From Ulvibacterium marinum (lineage in GTDB: Bacteria; Bacteroidota; Bacteroidia; Flavobacteriales; Flavobacteriaceae): a stretch of 64,000 bases of DNA. The notes under the pieces are model-generated. The model was not told where the DNA came from, ran no database searches, and was given only the letters and a program-made list of their open reading frames with translations. Positions within the stretch are counted from its first letter, which is position 1. The number at the start of each line of letters is the position of its first letter. Positions 62,598 through 64,000 of this stretch are shown in pieces. Where the stretch lies: contig NZ_RBCJ01000002.1 of the NCBI RefSeq assembly GCF_003626755.1, forward strand, positions 248,001 to 312,000, in the 5' to 3' direction. The position numbers and the translations under genes were made by a program.

Positions 62598-64000
62598 TCA
62601 ATAGTTTAGTTTCAATTGCAAAATGAAATTTCGGCCTAAATCGTCAGCGAAAAAACGCTGACGATTTAGGTAATCCCTATAATTGGTATTCAATACATTG
62701 TTTATCGTAAGCCCCGTGGTGAGTTTGGTAGACTTCCCAAGAGGAAATTCTATTTTCGAATTGAGGGCTAAAATATGGTAAGCTTCTGGAGGCGTATTTA
62801 TTTCCAGTAACAGCTCTTGTTGTTGTTCCGGAGAGAAAACCATGATATTCGGTGGAAACTCGTTTTGCCGGAATACATAATTGCTTTCCAGGGAAATTTC
62901 AAAATCCCGCCATTCCGGTTGGGTAAACTTTAGCTTGTTCCTAAAATTGGCCGCTGGTATATTGATAAGGGCCAAATCGTTTTCCATATCCTTGCCTTTG
63001 ACCAAGGAAAATTGATGTTCCGATCTCCAATGGTCGGTCCAATCCACATATGCACTAGCGTCAAGTCCCAATAATCTAGCATTGGTCTGGCGATAGCCCC
63101 ACACCGGAAATGCACCTCGTATGGTAAACTCTACTCCGTTGGGTTCCAGTAGAATAAAATTCCTAATGTAATTGACATAGGGTTCCAGGGTGAAGCCCCA
63201 ACGCTCAAAATCCCTTTCCAGGGACATAGAAAGTTTATGCGACGTTTCACTATCGATTCTCAAATCGCCCAACTCAATCCTCGCTGCGGAATGATGTAAG
63301 CCATCACTGAACAGTTCCGAAGGATTGGGCGCACGTTGTGAAAGGGCGTAGTTAAACCGAAAAACATTTTGATTTCCGCCAAAGTATTGTAGACCGGTTG
63401 TGGCCGAAAAGTTGTGATAGTCAAACACGGGATTGGTAAGTATTTGATTGCCTGCATTTTCAACGATAAAATCCGGGAATTCCTGATCGTATCCCCTTTC
63501 TTCCCAGCGAGATGTCTGATAGAATTTTTGGGCATCGATTCTTGTATAATCGTAACGGAGGCCGGCATCAAGCATTACCTTATCCGTAATTTGGTATTCA
63601 CCGATCAAAAAACAACCTAGATCATACTTTTCATAATCGGGTATCAAACGTCTGACCCCGGTATCCGGATTGGCAAAATTATCCTGATATCTACCCAAAA
63701 CCCCAACGTGCAATTGAGACTTGCGTTTTGCATCCCATTTAAAATCTGCACCCACGGTATGCGTTGTCAATTCCAAGTCAATGGAAGCCCTATCATCCGA
63801 CTCACCACGGCGTACATCAAATTCAAATCTACGGTTTACTTGGACATCGTATTGAAAATTTAATTTCCCCAGTCCCTCAAAACGTTTGTAGAACTTTAAT
63901 TTCCCTAAATGGTGGAAGACTTCTTGTCTTGGATTTTGAAGATCGTAGGTAAAGGGCCTTATGATTTCTGGTTCGCCACTATTTATGCCCCGTATTAAAT
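62598..64000 (-). CDS. TonB-dependent receptor, C-terminal part (5' end outside window)
   Basis: Outer-membrane receptor barrel, read leftward; the frame stays open from the right edge to the stop at 62598. The segment upstream of 63776 is also coding (for example FEFDVRRGESDDRASIDLEL), so the Leu at 63776 is not a start. Barrel strands alternate with aromatic residues; YALSQRAPNPSELFSDGLHH and LGRNFILQLKLNY at the end are typical of iron/siderophore-type receptors rather than SusC. Substrate is not readable. The 3' end carries a perfect inverted repeat (62635-62670). Confidence 0.9.
   Translation of the reverse strand, partial: LIRGINSGEPEIIRPFTYDLQNPRQEVFHHLGKLKFYKRFEGLGKLNFQYDVQVNRRFEFDVRRGESDDRASIDLELTTHTVGADFKWDAKRKSQLHVGVLGRYQDNFANPDTGVRRLIPDYEKYDLGCFLIGEYQITDKVMLDAGLRYDYTRIDAQKFYQTSRWEERGYDQEFPDFIVENAGNQILTNPVFDYHNFSATTGLQYFGGNQNVFRFNYALSQRAPNPSELFSDGLHHSAARIELGDLRIDSETSHKLSMSLERDFERWGFTLEPYVNYIRNFILLEPNGVEFTIRGAFPVWGYRQTNARLLGLDASAYVDWTDHWRSEHQFSLVKGKDMENDLALINIPAANFRNKLKFTQPEWRDFEISLESNYVFRQNEFPPNIMVFSPEQQQELLLEINTPPEAYHILALNSKIEFPLGKSTKLTTGLTINNVLNTNYRDYLNRQRFFADDLGRNFILQLKLNY
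62635..62670. repeat. Perfect 15-bp inverted repeat inside the TonB-receptor gene
   Basis: Arms at 62635-62649 and 62656-62670 are exact reverse complements around a six-A spacer. They lie within codons for the receptor's last strand region (LNRQRFFADDLG). On the coding strand there is no T tract immediately after, so it is not a classical terminator. Confidence 0.75.

Overview
The window looks like part of the chromosome of a marine, red-algal-polysaccharide-degrading member of the Flavobacteriaceae (Zobellia/Maribacter-like by general character; the genus is an inference). Reasons: a SusC/SusD pair, many Bacteroidota-type lipoprotein signals, a TPR-membrane-LuxR-type HTH regulator, S1 sulfatases, two GH117-type enzymes, TAnnTTTG-like promoter elements and a moderately AT-rich composition. 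I saw no rRNA, tRNA, CRISPR array, transposase or phage gene.

Layout. (1) 1-4653: SusC (5' end just outside) and SusD, closed by a strong terminator. (2) 4880-12231: a c-heme/FG-GAP lipoprotein and an unknown membrane protein in an AT-richer block, then a large FG-GAP/UnbV lipoprotein and a TPR-HTH regulator. (3) 12446-21521: a tight plus-strand catabolic operon with GH117, zinc-type alcohol dehydrogenase, GH117, KduD-like dehydrogenase, aldehyde dehydrogenase, enolase-superfamily cycloisomerase, aldose epimerase and a RhaT-like sugar transporter. This reads as a nearly complete route from neoagaro-type oligosaccharides through 3,6-anhydro-L-galactose (L-AHG) to 2-keto-3-deoxygluconate (KDG). 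(4) 21537-36742: S1 sulfatase, SDR, DUF5060 protein, two GH67-like paralogues flanking a PVC-type haem/HEAT protein, an exported acetolactate-decarboxylase homologue, an ACS-family MFS transporter and a galactonate-dehydratase-like enzyme. (5) 36729-49177, minus strand: S1 sulfatase, CBM9-like protein, DUF5107-TPR protein, CrtI-like flavoprotein, exported Gfo/Idh/MocA oxidoreductase, SGNH hydrolase, PQQ-type sugar dehydrogenase fused to cytochrome c, Tat-exported TIM-barrel isomerase-like protein and a small membrane protein. (6) 49351-56483: another exported Gfo/Idh/MocA protein and three lipoproteins (PhoX/DUF839-like, MauG-like di-haem peroxidase, four-repeat fasciclin protein). (7) 56480-64000: mostly core genes (TIGR02757 protein, CPBP protease, LolD-type ATPase, folE), then a SorAB-like sulfite dehydrogenase pair, a fatty-acid-hydroxylase-family protein and the 3' part of a TonB receptor.

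How they may work together (inference): secreted sulfatases and glycosidases trim a sulfated red-algal galactan. GH117 enzymes release L-AHG, which the operon in region 3 oxidises and isomerises to KDG. D-galactose may be oxidised outside the cytoplasm by the PQQ/cytochrome enzyme, imported as galactonate by the MFS carrier and dehydrated by the DgoD-like enzyme. No endo-agarase or porphyranase, KDG kinase or KDPG aldolase was recognised here, so the first and last steps must be encoded elsewhere.
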